Below are positions 23,322 through 32,258 of a DNA stretch of 64,000 bases, in pieces. The notes beneath the pieces were generated by a model. It did not search any database, was not told the DNA's origin, and saw nothing but the letters and a program-made list of their open reading frames with translations. How positions within the stretch are numbered: position 1 is the first letter of the stretch; each line of letters starts with the position of its first letter. The stretch is taken from NCBI RefSeq assembly GCF_039969785.1, contig NZ_JBDVNC010000004.1, positions 1-64,000 on the forward strand. Reading direction: 5' to 3'. The position numbers and the translations under genes were made by a program. Source of the stretch: Shimia sp039969785 (GTDB taxonomy: Bacteria > Pseudomonadota > Alphaproteobacteria > Rhodobacterales > Rhodobacteraceae).

Positions 23322-24653
23322 CTAGACGGACTCCCTTTGACGTTTTGTGTGAGAATGCGGGCGGGAATTGCCCTTTGAACCGTAAAACCGTGACGCTCTA
23401 TAGGGGGCGAGATCGATATTGGGCCGTTTACCACTCATCAATTGCGCCAGAATTTGACCGGTACGTGCGGACCCGGTCAGGCCCACATGTTGATGCCCGA
23501 ACCCCAGGAACAGACCCTTAAGGCTGCCAAGCTCGTCAATAACAGGAACCGAGTCTGTGGGTGCCGGACGATGCCCGAACCAGCGCGTTTCCTTGGAATA
23601 AGTCAGTCCCGGAAGCACTTCGGTCATCGAGGCTCGGAGAAGATCAAACACCTTGTCCTGACCTTCGTTTTTCAACCCGCCGAATTCAACCGCGCCAGCC
23701 ACACGTAAACGGCCTTTCATGGGCGAGAATATGAGCTTTTTGGTGGGCACCAAAGTTGGCATGCGCGGCAGGAATGACGGGTCCCAGAACTCCAGATGAT
23801 AACCGCTTTCAGCCTCAACCGGGATGTTCACGCCCAGCGTTTTGGTCACAATCGGTGACCAGGCCCCTGCCGTTATCGCGACGCGATCCGCCGGGACCGG
23901 ACCGACCCTGGTCATCACACCCGTCGCGCGCCCATCCTGCTGAAGAATATCGGTGACTTCGCCGTTCAAAAGCGCGCCGCCAGACTCTTTGAAATGCGCC
24001 CGCAATTCTTCGACATAGGCCCCGGGATCGGAAATGCGCCCATGACCTGACAATGCGGCCAGAAAGCCCAGCTTATCGGTGAATATCGGATCATAGCTCT
24101 GGCGCGCGGCACCTTCATGCTCGCTCCACTCAAACCCAAGTTCCCGACGAATGTCCCACGCCAGCGCGTCCCCGCCAAAGGCGGCCTTGTCTTTGTAAAG
24201 AAACGCGAAATCACACGGGCTGATGTGTTTTTCAGCACCTGTATCCTTGGCCAGCGCCAAATGGTCTTCCAGACTGTTGCCAATGATAGGAGCCAGCGCA
24301 GCCGCGATGCGGCGCGTCTCGGGCGCATTTGCGTGCGACAGGTAACGCATGGTCCACGGGAAAAGACGCAGCATATATGACCAGCGCACAAAGATCGGCT
24401 CTGTGCTGCTGAGCACCATTTTGGGAATTTTGCCAATCAGGCCTGGCATCGTCACCGGCAATACAGATGCCGAGGCCAACACCCCGGCATTGCCATAACT
24501 GGCCCGATCTTCGGGGCCGCCTTTGTCAATCAATGTGACCCGGTTGCCTTCACGTTGCGACCAGATTGCTGTGGAAATCCCGACCATGCCGCCGCCAACC
24601 ACAATAACATGTGGCTGGCGAGGCTGGTTATGATCGGGGGGGGAGTGAAGCAT
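23322..24653 (-). CDS. FAD-dependent D-amino-acid dehydrogenase/oxidase (DadA-like)
   Basis: The 443-residue flavoprotein of the DAO family has the FAD-binding motif VIVVGGGMVGISTA near 16-29 and LIDKGGPEDRASYGNAGVL near 41-59. The C-terminal GFGHQHVGLTGSARTGQIL near 395-413 closes the FAD site. It likely oxidises an amine or amino acid (often D-amino acids or N-substituted ones) to an imine. It lies 6 bp behind the class III aminotransferase and one base before the permease gene, so it is embedded in the importer operon. The last 20 or so residues are basic and variable. Confidence 0.87.
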   Translation of the reverse strand: MLHSPPDHNQPRQPHVIVVGGGMVGISTAIWSQREGNRVTLIDKGGPEDRASYGNAGVLASASVLPVTMPGLIGKIPKMVLSSTEPIFVRWSYMLRLFPWTMRYLSHANAPETRRIAAALAPIIGNSLEDHLALAKDTGAEKHISPCDFAFLYKDKAAFGGDALAWDIRRELGFEWSEHEGAARQSYDPIFTDKLGFLAALSGHGRISDPGAYVEELRAHFKESGGALLNGEVTDILQQDGRATGVMTRVGPVPADRVAITAGAWSPIVTKTLGVNIPVEAESGYHLEFWDPSFLPRMPTLVPTKKLIFSPMKGRLRVAGAVEFGGLKNEGQDKVFDLLRASMTEVLPGLTYSKETRWFGHRPAPTDSVPVIDELGSLKGLFLGFGHQHVGLTGSARTGQILAQLMSGKRPNIDLAPYRASRFYGSKGNSRPHSHTKRQRESV

Positions 24654-24659
24654 CCGATC

Positions 24660-25979
24660 TTACACCAGGTTTTCTTTTTCAAGGTCAGAAAAGCTGCGAT
24701 CCAGGGCATCAATCACAGGCTCAACATCTTCCATTTGTAAGCAAAGCGGCGGCACCATACGCAGCACGTTTTTGAATGTGCCGGATTTGGAGAGGATCAA
24801 GCCGTGTTCGCGTGTGTGCTCAAACACATGCGCAGTGTGATCCGGCGCAGGCTCTTTGGTGTCGCGATCTTTGACCAGCTCAATCGCCTGCATGAACCCG
24901 CGTCCACGCACATCACCGATAATGTCATAGCGATCTTTAAGCTGCTTCAGACCTTCGTGCAGTTTCGCGCCAACTGTTTTGGCATTGTTGATCAGATCGT
25001 CCTCTTCGATCACTTGCAACACGGCGCGCGCCGCAGCACAGGCAACCGGGTTGGCACCATAAGTGTGGAACAACAACTTGCCCGCCATGCTTTCCGCGAT
25101 CTCTTTCTTGACCACCACCGCACCAATCGGAATTCCGTTTCCAAGACCTTTGGCGATGACCATCACGTCCGGCACGATGTCGTGATGGTCAAAGCACCAC
25201 ATTGCGTCACCGGTTTTGCCAAAGCCTGACTGAACTTCATCCATGATAAGCAGACCACCTGCCGCACGCACCTTTTCAGCCGCGCCTTTCAGATAGCCCG
25301 GAGGCATCTGAATGATCCCGCCATAGCCCTGTACAGATTCGATAAACATCGCGGCCAGTTCACCGCTGGTCGTGTATGCAATCGACCGGTCAATCTCTTC
25401 CAGATATGGGTCGGTGCCCTCACCAAAGATGCCACGATATTGGTTCGGCTCTGCCACAAACGAGACATTTGACAGCTGAGAAACATTGTGGCGGAACCCC
25501 TGCACACCAGTCACTGCCTGCGCGCCATATGTGGCGCCGTGGTATGAATTGCGCAGCGCAAGAATGTCGTGATTTCCGGTCGATGCGCGCGCCATCATGA
25601 TCGACAGATCAACGGCCTCTGCACCCGAATTGGTGAAATGAACAACCCATTCATGACCCTTTGGCATGGTCGCCGCCAGTTCTTCAGCAAGATGCGCCGG
25701 AACCGGATGGTGAAACATCGTCGTACAATGGGTCAGCTGCTGAACCTGCTCAGTCACAGCCTCAACCACTTTTGGATGCGCGTGACCCACGCTGATGCAC
25801 AGGTTCATGCCCAACAGATCAATCAGCTTGTTACCTTTCTCATCCCAGCAATACTGCATCATCCCTTTTTTCAGGATCAGCGGTTTTTGATAGGGCACGA
25901 AAGCACGCTGTGACGCCGCATAATATGTGTCGCGCCGGTCGATAATGGATTGTGTCGACCAATCTACTGCCTTCGTCAT
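24660..25979 (-). CDS. Class III PLP aminotransferase (aspartate aminotransferase superfamily)
   Basis: The 439-residue fold-type I class III aminotransferase has NSGAEAVDLSIMMARASTG near 118-136, the glycine-rich YHGATYGA near 145-152, the cofactor segment LLIMDEVQSGFGKTG near 243-257 and the PLP lysine in VIAKGLGNGIPIG near 275. Relatives convert GABA, beta-alanine, taurine or beta-amino acids with pyruvate or 2-oxoglutarate as acceptor. It is the first gene of the operon, with AGGAG before the ATG. It is probably controlled by the MocR regulator just upstream. The exact amine substrate is unknown. Confidence 0.9.
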   Translation of the reverse strand: MTKAVDWSTQSIIDRRDTYYAASQRAFVPYQKPLILKKGMMQYCWDEKGNKLIDLLGMNLCISVGHAHPKVVEAVTEQVQQLTHCTTMFHHPVPAHLAEELAATMPKGHEWVVHFTNSGAEAVDLSIMMARASTGNHDILALRNSYHGATYGAQAVTGVQGFRHNVSQLSNVSFVAEPNQYRGIFGEGTDPYLEEIDRSIAYTTSGELAAMFIESVQGYGGIIQMPPGYLKGAAEKVRAAGGLLIMDEVQSGFGKTGDAMWCFDHHDIVPDVMVIAKGLGNGIPIGAVVVKKEIAESMAGKLLFHTYGANPVACAAARAVLQVIEEDDLINNAKTVGAKLHEGLKQLKDRYDIIGDVRGRGFMQAIELVKDRDTKEPAPDHTAHVFEHTREHGLILSKSGTFKNVLRMVPPLCLQMEDVEPVIDALDRSFSDLEKENLV

Positions 25980-26045
25980 AGGTATTTTTCTCCTGCAAAT
26001 GTGGGGCTCGGGCGACGCAGCGGATTTGTTTCATGCGCTTTGTTA

Positions 26046-26119
26046 GCCTGCCAGTTACCAAAGCCTGCCAAAGGAATCGCGTTCTGAAAATGGACAGTTC
26101 GTCACAATTTTCAGGACAG
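26046..26119. promoter_or_regulatory. Direct and inverted repeats, possible MocR operator
   Basis: GCCTGCCA occurs at 26046-26053 and again at 26063-26070. GGACAG occurs at 26092-26097 and again at 26114-26119, 22 bp (two helical turns) apart. CTGAAAAT (26084-26091) mirrors ATTTTCAG (26107-26114). MocR/GabR-type proteins commonly bind direct repeats, so this 153-bp gap ahead of the aminotransferase operon is a good operator candidate. Confidence 0.45.
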
Positions 26120-26132
26120 ATGAATTTGCCAG

Positions 26133-27722
26133 CTAGGTGCGCAGCTTTCCGACTTCTTCTGCAATGATCTTGATTCCATCGCGAATTTCCGACTTGGGCA
26201 AAGCCGCAAACCCGATGCGCAAATTGCGCCGCCCCTGGCGCGGGTCCTTAAAAAACACCGACCCTTCATCAATCAGCACACTGCGAGCCGTTAGATTTCT
26301 GGCAAGAGTTGTACTGTCGAAATCCGGAGGTCCGGTCAGCCAGAAACACGTACCCCCCAGCGACGCCTGAATTACAAAATCAGGCAGATATTCAGACAGG
26401 GCGCTTTGCGTAATTTCCCACCGGGCCCGATACCGCCTCTCCATCTTTCTCAGATGTGCATCCAACGCCCCGCTGGCGATGAAATGGGCCATGGCCTCCT
26501 GCATCAGGATCGGCGGATGGCGCATCATATACCGTCTTATCGCTTTGATTTCTTTAATAATATCAGCATGCGCCACCATATACCCAATACGCAAACCCGG
26601 CGCCACGCTCTTGGAAAGGCTACCCACATAAATCGCGCGACCGTTGGTATCAATCGACCGGATCGGACGCCCCCGCGCCTGTACGAAATTCATCTCTGCT
26701 TCGTAGTCATCTTCGCATATCAGAAAGTCGTCCTGCACCGCGCGGTCGCACAATTCCAACCTGCGCTCATGCGGCATGGTGACGGATGTTGGGAACTGGT
26801 GACTGGGCGTTGTATAGACCAGCCCAACCTCTTGCGGAATTTCCGAAACGACCAAACCTTCCGCATCAACCCGGACATTGTGAACCGTGTTCCCGGCAAC
26901 TTCAAACGCATTGCGCGCCTCCGGGTAACACGGGTCTTCGACGGCCACGCCGCGCCCCAAATACGCTGTCAGACAACCCAGCAAAAAAATTGCGTTCTGC
27001 GCGCCCGAAGTGATTAATATTTGATCATAGCTGGCGCTGATACCCCGGTAGCCAAGCAGCCTTTGCTGCAATTGTTTAACGAGCTTCGCACTCCCCGTAC
27101 CCGCAGCGTCGCGGCTCCAGACCTCAAGGTTAGACGTCGCCATGGCCACCCGCATGCTCTCGCGCCAGGCTTGAATTGGAAATTGCGCAGGTTCGATTTG
27201 ATTGTAGACAAACGGATAGTCGTAACTGTCCCAATCATCAGGGTGGTCAACTCTTGCCATGCGCGACGGACGTTTTGCGTCACCCATCATCCGGTCCAGC
27301 GGGGATTGGTAGGGATGTTCGCTTTCCGAATGTGACTGTATCGCGGTTGCCGTTTTGGCAAATGCTTCATTCACAAAATAACCGCTGCGATCACGCGCCG
27401 TGACCAGACCAATGTCAATCAAACGGCAATAGGCGTCATAAACCGTGTTGCGAGACACCCCCAAATGCACTGCCAACGCGCGACAAGACGGCAAAGGCTC
27501 TGACACCGGAAACAGATCGCGCGCAATGGCCGAGCTGATCAATTCGCAAATCTGGTTGCGCAAATTTCCTTGCGACGTTTCAGGCAGGCGTAAAAACTGG
27601 GCGTTGTGCACGGCGTGATCCCGTAAACTGAACGGTTGCGATATCCTGACCAAAGTCTGCGCCTTGCGCGCGGCAACTTCAATTGCCAATCGTTCCAAAT
27701 CTGGCGCGCGACGGTCGGCCAT
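26133..27722 (-). CDS. MocR/PdxR-family regulator (GntR HTH fused to aminotransferase fold)
   Basis: The 529-residue regulator has an N-terminal GntR winged helix (about 60-130: REDLFPVSEPLPSCRALAVH-like region, then LGVSRNTVYDAYCRL). A linker and an aminotransferase-like domain follow (about 190-529), with the PLP lysine in GSLSKSVAPGLRIGY. MocR proteins sense PLP adducts of amino acids or amines. It lies directly upstream of the aminotransferase/importer operon on the same strand. ATG 27722 is chosen; a longer frame to 27824 lacks a ribosome site. The region before the HTH is some 60 residues longer than usual. Confidence 0.88.
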   Translation of the reverse strand: MADRRAPDLERLAIEVAARKAQTLVRISQPFSLRDHAVHNAQFLRLPETSQGNLRNQICELISSAIARDLFPVSEPLPSCRALAVHLGVSRNTVYDAYCRLIDIGLVTARDRSGYFVNEAFAKTATAIQSHSESEHPYQSPLDRMMGDAKRPSRMARVDHPDDWDSYDYPFVYNQIEPAQFPIQAWRESMRVAMATSNLEVWSRDAAGTGSAKLVKQLQQRLLGYRGISASYDQILITSGAQNAIFLLGCLTAYLGRGVAVEDPCYPEARNAFEVAGNTVHNVRVDAEGLVVSEIPQEVGLVYTTPSHQFPTSVTMPHERRLELCDRAVQDDFLICEDDYEAEMNFVQARGRPIRSIDTNGRAIYVGSLSKSVAPGLRIGYMVAHADIIKEIKAIRRYMMRHPPILMQEAMAHFIASGALDAHLRKMERRYRARWEITQSALSEYLPDFVIQASLGGTCFWLTGPPDFDSTTLARNLTARSVLIDEGSVFFKDPRQGRRNLRIGFAALPKSEIRDGIKIIAEEVGKLRT

Positions 27723-27898
27723 ATATCCGCAACAGTATTGCGGACGATGCTTCAAGTTCGTATCATAATAGTGCTTTCGGGTAAGCTTCCAGGTCCGCGG
27801 AAAGCCGTCATCGGCACCCCACATCTGAACGCCGACCTTTCTTCGGTATGTCTCGTGCTCGGCCCCAGCGGACCATCGAGCCCATTATGAGGACACCG

Positions 27899-29437
27899 AT
27901 GACAAAACCTCTGGATCAACTGCGTCGCGACGCCAAGACCCTGCGCAAAGCTCATCAGGCAGGCGCTCTTCACGCCCGCCAACGGATTGCGGCCAATCCC
28001 CCAAGACCGGATGGTACAGCGCTGAAACACGCCGACTATCTGCATGTGATTGCCCGCGAAAACAGCTTTCTGTCCTGGCCCGCGCTTAAACTGGCCGCCG
28101 ATCTGCATGGCATGGACAAGGCCGCCAAAATGCAACGCCTGAAACTCGCGCTGTATCATGGCCAGTTCCACGTCGCGGACCAACTGCTCAGCGACACGCC
28201 GGATATTGCACAAGGTGATTTTGGCCTGTGCCTTGCGCTTTATCTCAAATCAGAGGTCCTGAGCGCGCTGAAAACCAACCCACACCTGGCAACCAAACCT
28301 ATTGGCGGGCTGGCGCCTCCGCTGACTGTTCTGGCCCGTTCGAAATGGATACATCACACGCCCGAACGACACAAGGATATGCTGGCCATCGCAGACGCTT
28401 TGCACACTTGCGGCGCAGACCTCGATCTGGGCGCGCCAATCTATGACGGTGATGATCACAAACTATCTCCACTCTATTTCGCGACGGGTCATGCCAACAA
28501 CATGGCGCTTGGCGAATGGCTGCTGGACCACGGTGCCAATCCAAATGACGGCGAAAGCCTGTATCACGCAACCGAACTGGGCCATCACGACGGGTTGCGG
28601 ATGCTGCTGGACCACGGCGCCGACCCAAAAGGCACCAACGCGTTGCTGCGGGCCATGGATTTCCACGACACGGCAGCGGTGCAACTGTTGCTGGATCACG
28701 GCGCGCAGATTGATGAGTTTGACGGCACTCATGTCGGCGGAGAGGCACCGTGGGTTGTCCCGGCCCTGCATCAGGCCGCGCGCCGGATGTGTGGCCCGGA
28801 CATGATCTCTCTGTTGCTGAACAACGGGGCTGATCCGAACCGCCGTTTTGAGGGCACAACACCTTATGCCTATGCGCGTGTCTTCGGGAACGCAACGCTC
28901 GCCAATCTGCTAAAAGACCGCGGCGCCAATACCGACCTCACGAATGCCGAGAAACACCTGATAGCGGCGGCCGATGGCGCGGCGGGTGCGCGCATTGATC
29001 CCGACACCCTCCCCGATGCCTATCGCAATATCATCCGCATGATCCTGCATATCCCGGGCAAACTGCCCCATGTCCGGCGGCTGGTGGAACTGGGCGTCGA
29101 TTATGACCGCCCCGACGCCGAAGGCCTCACGCCCGTTCAGGTCGCCGGATGGGAAGGCTTGCCAGACGTGTTGGAATATCTGCTTGGCCTGAAACCGGAC
29201 CTGACACATGTGAATGGCTATGGCGGCACGCTGCTGTCCACCATTCTGCACGGCGCGGAAAACTGTCCTCAGCGCAACGAACGGGACTATGTCAGCTGCC
29301 TGCGGTTGGCACTGAACCAAGGCGTGACGCTACCGCGTCGCGCGATTGAACTGGCTGGCCCCGTCGATCTGTCGGAATTCCTGATCGATTGGGCTGAACA
29401 ACATCCCCGGCAAGTGACCGAAGGTGGCATTGCATGA
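27899..29437 (+). CDS. Ankyrin-repeat protein
   Basis: This 512-residue soluble protein has several ankyrin units between about 170 and 345 (for example LGEWLLDHGANPNDGESLYH, LRMLLDHGADPKGTNAL, VQLLLDHGAQIDEFDG and ISLLLNNGADPNRRF). Another pair lies near 395-440. There is no signal peptide. The N-terminal DQLRRDAKTLRKAHQAG segment recurs in bacterial ankyrin proteins of this kind. ATG 27899 is preferred for the GAGG upstream. It is divergent from the MocR gene. A protein-protein interaction role is likely; no partner is evident. Confidence 0.82.
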   Translation: MTKPLDQLRRDAKTLRKAHQAGALHARQRIAANPPRPDGTALKHADYLHVIARENSFLSWPALKLAADLHGMDKAAKMQRLKLALYHGQFHVADQLLSDTPDIAQGDFGLCLALYLKSEVLSALKTNPHLATKPIGGLAPPLTVLARSKWIHHTPERHKDMLAIADALHTCGADLDLGAPIYDGDDHKLSPLYFATGHANNMALGEWLLDHGANPNDGESLYHATELGHHDGLRMLLDHGADPKGTNALLRAMDFHDTAAVQLLLDHGAQIDEFDGTHVGGEAPWVVPALHQAARRMCGPDMISLLLNNGADPNRRFEGTTPYAYARVFGNATLANLLKDRGANTDLTNAEKHLIAAADGAAGARIDPDTLPDAYRNIIRMILHIPGKLPHVRRLVELGVDYDRPDAEGLTPVQVAGWEGLPDVLEYLLGLKPDLTHVNGYGGTLLSTILHGAENCPQRNERDYVSCLRLALNQGVTLPRRAIELAGPVDLSEFLIDWAEQHPRQVTEGGIA

Positions 29438-29439
29438 AA

Positions 29440-29470
29440 AAGAAGTCAGGCAAACCCGCCTGATTTCTTT
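29440..29470 (+). terminator. Terminator of the ankyrin gene
   Basis: AAGAAGTCAGGC (29440-29451) pairs with GCCTGATTTCTT (29458-29469) with one G-T wobble and a 6-nt loop. It begins right after the stop codon, and the right arm ends in T-rich sequence. Confidence 0.75.
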
Positions 29471-29495
29471 AAAAACGAAATCCCAAAGCGTAGTA

Positions 29496-29520
29496 TTTCG
29501 GGCAGTCCGACTGCCCGAAA
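29496..29520 (-). terminator. Hairpin at the end of gshA
   Basis: TTTCGGGCAG (29496-29505) and CTGCCCGAAA (29511-29520) form a perfect 10-bp stem with a 5-nt loop, touching the gshA stop codon. It is probably the 3' end of the minus-strand transcript. Confidence 0.65.
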
Positions 29521-29521
29521 C

Positions 29522-30892
29522 TCAGTAGCTGAACTCGCCAAACACCCGGTTCAGATCACCGTTCCAATCGCCATGATAGCGGTCCAGCAACTCATCTGCG
29601 GGCACCTTGCCGCTATCCACGCTTTCCTTCAACGCGTTCAGGAAATGGGTCTCGTCTGGTACCAATCCACCGGCACCGGGCTGCGCACGCGCCTTTAGTC
29701 CCGCCTCGGACAACGCAACCACTTCGCGCGCCAGATCGTGCATGTTTATGTTGCCAACTTTGGCCTGCAACCCGTCTTCTGACGCCGCCACCCGCAATGC
29801 CTCGCGGGTTTCCGCGTCCCAGCCTTTGACCAGATCCCACGCCGCATCCAATGCGCCCTGATCATACATCAGCCCAACCCAGAACGCCGGCAACGCACAA
29901 AGCCGCCGCCACGGCCCGCCGTCAGCGCCGCGCATTTCCATGTATTTCTTGATCCGCGCTTCCGGGAACGCCGTGGTCAGATGATCCGCCCAATCGCTCA
30001 ACGTCGGAGTTTCCCCCGGCAGCGCAGGCAGCGCGCCTTTGAGGAAATCCCGAAACGACATGCCCAGTGCGTCAATGTATTTTCCGTCGCGATAGACAAA
30101 ATACATAGGCACATCCAACGCGTATTGCACCCAGCGTTCAAACCCAAAGCCCTCTTCGAAAACAAAGGGTAACATACCGGTGCGATCCGCATCCAGATTG
30201 CGCCAAACCAGCCCGCGCGTGGATTTCACACCATTGGGCTTACCGTCCAGAAACGGCGAATTGGCAAACAGTGCGTTGGCTACGGGCTGCAACGCCAGCG
30301 CGACACGTAACTTCTGCACCATGTCCGCCTCGGAGGCGAAATCCAGATTGACCTGCACGGTGCAGGTGCGTCGCATCATGACGCGCCCCATAGTGCCGAC
30401 CTTCTGCATATAGCTGTCCATCAGCTTGTAACGCCCCTTGGGCATCAGCGGCATGTCGTCATGGGACCACGTTGGCGCCGCGCCCAGCCCGATGAACCCC
30501 ACACCAATCTTGTCAGCAATGTCTTTGACATCCGACAGATGCACATTCACCTCGTCACAGGTCTGGTGGATATTTTCCAAGGGCGCACCCGACAATTCCA
30601 GCTGCCCGCCCGGCTCCAGCGACACGTTTGCGCCGTCCTTTTCCAGCCCGATCAGCTTGCCGCCCTCTTCAACCGGCGACCAGCCATGACCATCCCGAAG
30701 CCCCTGCAAAACCGCCAGAATGGACCGCTCGCCCTCATAGGGCAGCGGTTTCAGCGTGTCTTTGCAATACCCAAACTTTTCGTGCTCGGTGCCGATCCGC
30801 CATTCTTCGCGGGGCTTGCACCCCGACGACAGATACTCTGCCAGCTGATCATGATGTTCGATGGGTCCGCCGCCGGACTGTGGAATGGACAT
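29522..30892 (-). CDS. gshA: Glutamate-cysteine ligase
   Basis: The 456-residue enzyme of the alphaproteobacterial/plant-type GCS2 family makes gamma-glutamylcysteine, the first step of glutathione synthesis. Visible landmarks are EEWRIGTEHEKFGY near 29-42, GGQLELSGAPLENIHQTCDE near 95-114, MMRRTCTVQVNLDF near 173-186 and KYMEMRGADGGPWRRLCALP near 310-329. The length is normal. Glutathione made here would supply the two GSTs at 7.5-9.7 kb. Confidence 0.93.
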   Translation of the reverse strand: MSIPQSGGGPIEHHDQLAEYLSSGCKPREEWRIGTEHEKFGYCKDTLKPLPYEGERSILAVLQGLRDGHGWSPVEEGGKLIGLEKDGANVSLEPGGQLELSGAPLENIHQTCDEVNVHLSDVKDIADKIGVGFIGLGAAPTWSHDDMPLMPKGRYKLMDSYMQKVGTMGRVMMRRTCTVQVNLDFASEADMVQKLRVALALQPVANALFANSPFLDGKPNGVKSTRGLVWRNLDADRTGMLPFVFEEGFGFERWVQYALDVPMYFVYRDGKYIDALGMSFRDFLKGALPALPGETPTLSDWADHLTTAFPEARIKKYMEMRGADGGPWRRLCALPAFWVGLMYDQGALDAAWDLVKGWDAETREALRVAASEDGLQAKVGNINMHDLAREVVALSEAGLKARAQPGAGGLVPDETHFLNALKESVDSGKVPADELLDRYHGDWNGDLNRVFGEFSY

Positions 30893-30970
30893 GGGGAGAA
30901 CTCCGGTCCCTGAAACTCTGTGTCAGAAAGTGGTGAGGTGATTTGGCGCGAGTGTCAATCCAACCGCGCC

Positions 30971-31480
30971 CTAATGCAGCCAGATACCGCTCTTTTGCCA
31001 GATCACAACAGGGTGATCCGGACGCGCCTGTAACTGGGTCAGCATGGCCTCGGTCTTTAACCCCGGCAGTGTGGAAAACGCGTCAAACAACGCCTCTGCA
31101 CCCTCGGCATTTACCGGGATCTGCACGCCCAGTTGCCCGGTTTGCGTCAACACCCACACCGCAGGGCGCGACCCGCCGTCCAGCTCCAGCCGTTCAAGAT
31201 CGCGCATCGCCACGGTGCCGCCATTCAGCGGGCCAAGATACATCACCTCACCCTCGTCAACCTGCACCACGCCCGGACCACCCTGCCCGGCACGAAACCG
31301 TGCCCGCTGAACGCCCGCCACAGTCAAAGCACCGCCCAAAATCAACAATCCGAACCCCAGCCATTGCAACAATCCAAAGCCGCTGGCCCACCAAAGCCCC
31401 AGCAAAACGATCATCCCGCCAACCAACACCTCGCGCCAACGATACAACGCCGCCCGTGCCTCCGGTCGAATGAAACTCAT
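30971..31480 (-). CDS. Conserved membrane protein, unknown function
   Basis: This 169-residue protein has two adjacent membrane segments (about 18-36 and 38-56) and a soluble C-terminal domain rich in beta-strand patterns (VVQVDEGEVMYLGPLNGGTV near 70-89). The start overlaps the rsmE stop codon by 4 bp, so it is translated with rsmE. I do not recognise a named family. The pairing with rsmE and gshA suggests a conserved core locus. Confidence 0.75.
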   Translation of the reverse strand: MSFIRPEARAALYRWREVLVGGMIVLLGLWWASGFGLLQWLGFGLLILGGALTVAGVQRARFRAGQGGPGVVQVDEGEVMYLGPLNGGTVAMRDLERLELDGGSRPAVWVLTQTGQLGVQIPVNAEGAEALFDAFSTLPGLKTEAMLTQLQARPDHPVVIWQKSGIWLH

Positions 31481-32247
31481 ACCCAGTCCCCCAAAACCTG
31501 TTGCCAGATCGTCATTGCCGCCACTGCTGCCGTGTCAGCCCGCAAAATCCGTGGTCCCAGCGACACCACATGCGCATATGGCAAAGCCTTCAGACGTGCG
31601 CGTTCCTCAGGGGAAAACCCACCCTCCGGCCCGATCAATATCGCCCACGCGCCATCCTGTGCGCCTTTTCCCGGCTGGTAGGTCGGACAACGCCCGACCG
31701 CTTCCACAGTGTCAAACACCGACGGTTGTCCGACTTCGGCCTCGTCGCAAAACATCAACTGCCGCCCCTCTGGCCAGTCCGCCAGAACCCGATCCAGCCG
31801 CTGCATGGCCGCCACTTCGGGCACATAGGTGCCGCCGCATTGCTCTGCGGCCTCAACCGCATGTGCCTGCAGCCGGTCCTGCCGGATACGCTCGGAATTG
31901 GTGAAATCGGTCTGCACCGGCACAATCCGCGCTGCGCCCATTTCGGCCGCTTTCTCCACAATAAAATCAGTACGCGCCTTTTTGATCGGCGCAAACAAAA
32001 GCCACAGGTCCGGGGGCATCCGCAACGGCTTGGTCTGCGCGTCACAGGTCAGGATTCCAGCCCGCTTTCCCGCCTGAACCACGTTGCAACGCCACGCACC
32101 ATCCTGCCCGTTGAACAGCTCGACAACGTCGCCCACCCCCATCCGCATCACCCCAAAAAGGTAATGCGCCTGATCCCGCGCCAGAGGAATGGTTTGCCCT
32201 TCCCCCAGGCTGTGCTCTACATAAAGTCTGACTTTTGCTTCTTTCAT
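31477..32247 (-). CDS. rsmE: 16S rRNA (uracil1498-N3)-methyltransferase
   Basis: The 256-residue SPOUT methyltransferase methylates U1498 of 16S rRNA. An N-terminal PUA-like domain covers about 1-70. The trefoil-knot SAM site is shown by ILIGPEGGFSPEE near 205-217 and LGPRILRADTAAVAAM near 231-246. The start MKEAKVRLYVEHS at 32247 lies only 11 bp from the divergent ubiA start. The segment near 170-197 (VGQPSVFDTVEAVGRCPTYQ) is encoded by an inverted repeat and may be a late insertion. Confidence 0.9.
   Translation of the reverse strand: MKEAKVRLYVEHSLGEGQTIPLARDQAHYLFGVMRMGVGDVVELFNGQDGAWRCNVVQAGKRAGILTCDAQTKPLRMPPDLWLLFAPIKKARTDFIVEKAAEMGAARIVPVQTDFTNSERIRQDRLQAHAVEAAEQCGGTYVPEVAAMQRLDRVLADWPEGRQLMFCDEAEVGQPSVFDTVEAVGRCPTYQPGKGAQDGAWAILIGPEGGFSPEERARLKALPYAHVVSLGPRILRADTAAVAAMTIWQQVLGDWV
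31682..31734. repeat. Inverted repeat inside rsmE resembling an intergenic hairpin element
   Basis: GTCGGACAA (31682-31690) faces TTGTCCGAC (31726-31734). The left arm with its flank (31677-31690) shares 14 bases with the hairpin at 60117-60130. This may be a dispersed palindromic element that landed in the coding sequence in frame. Confidence 0.4.
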
Positions 32248-32258
32248 GAGACCTACAT

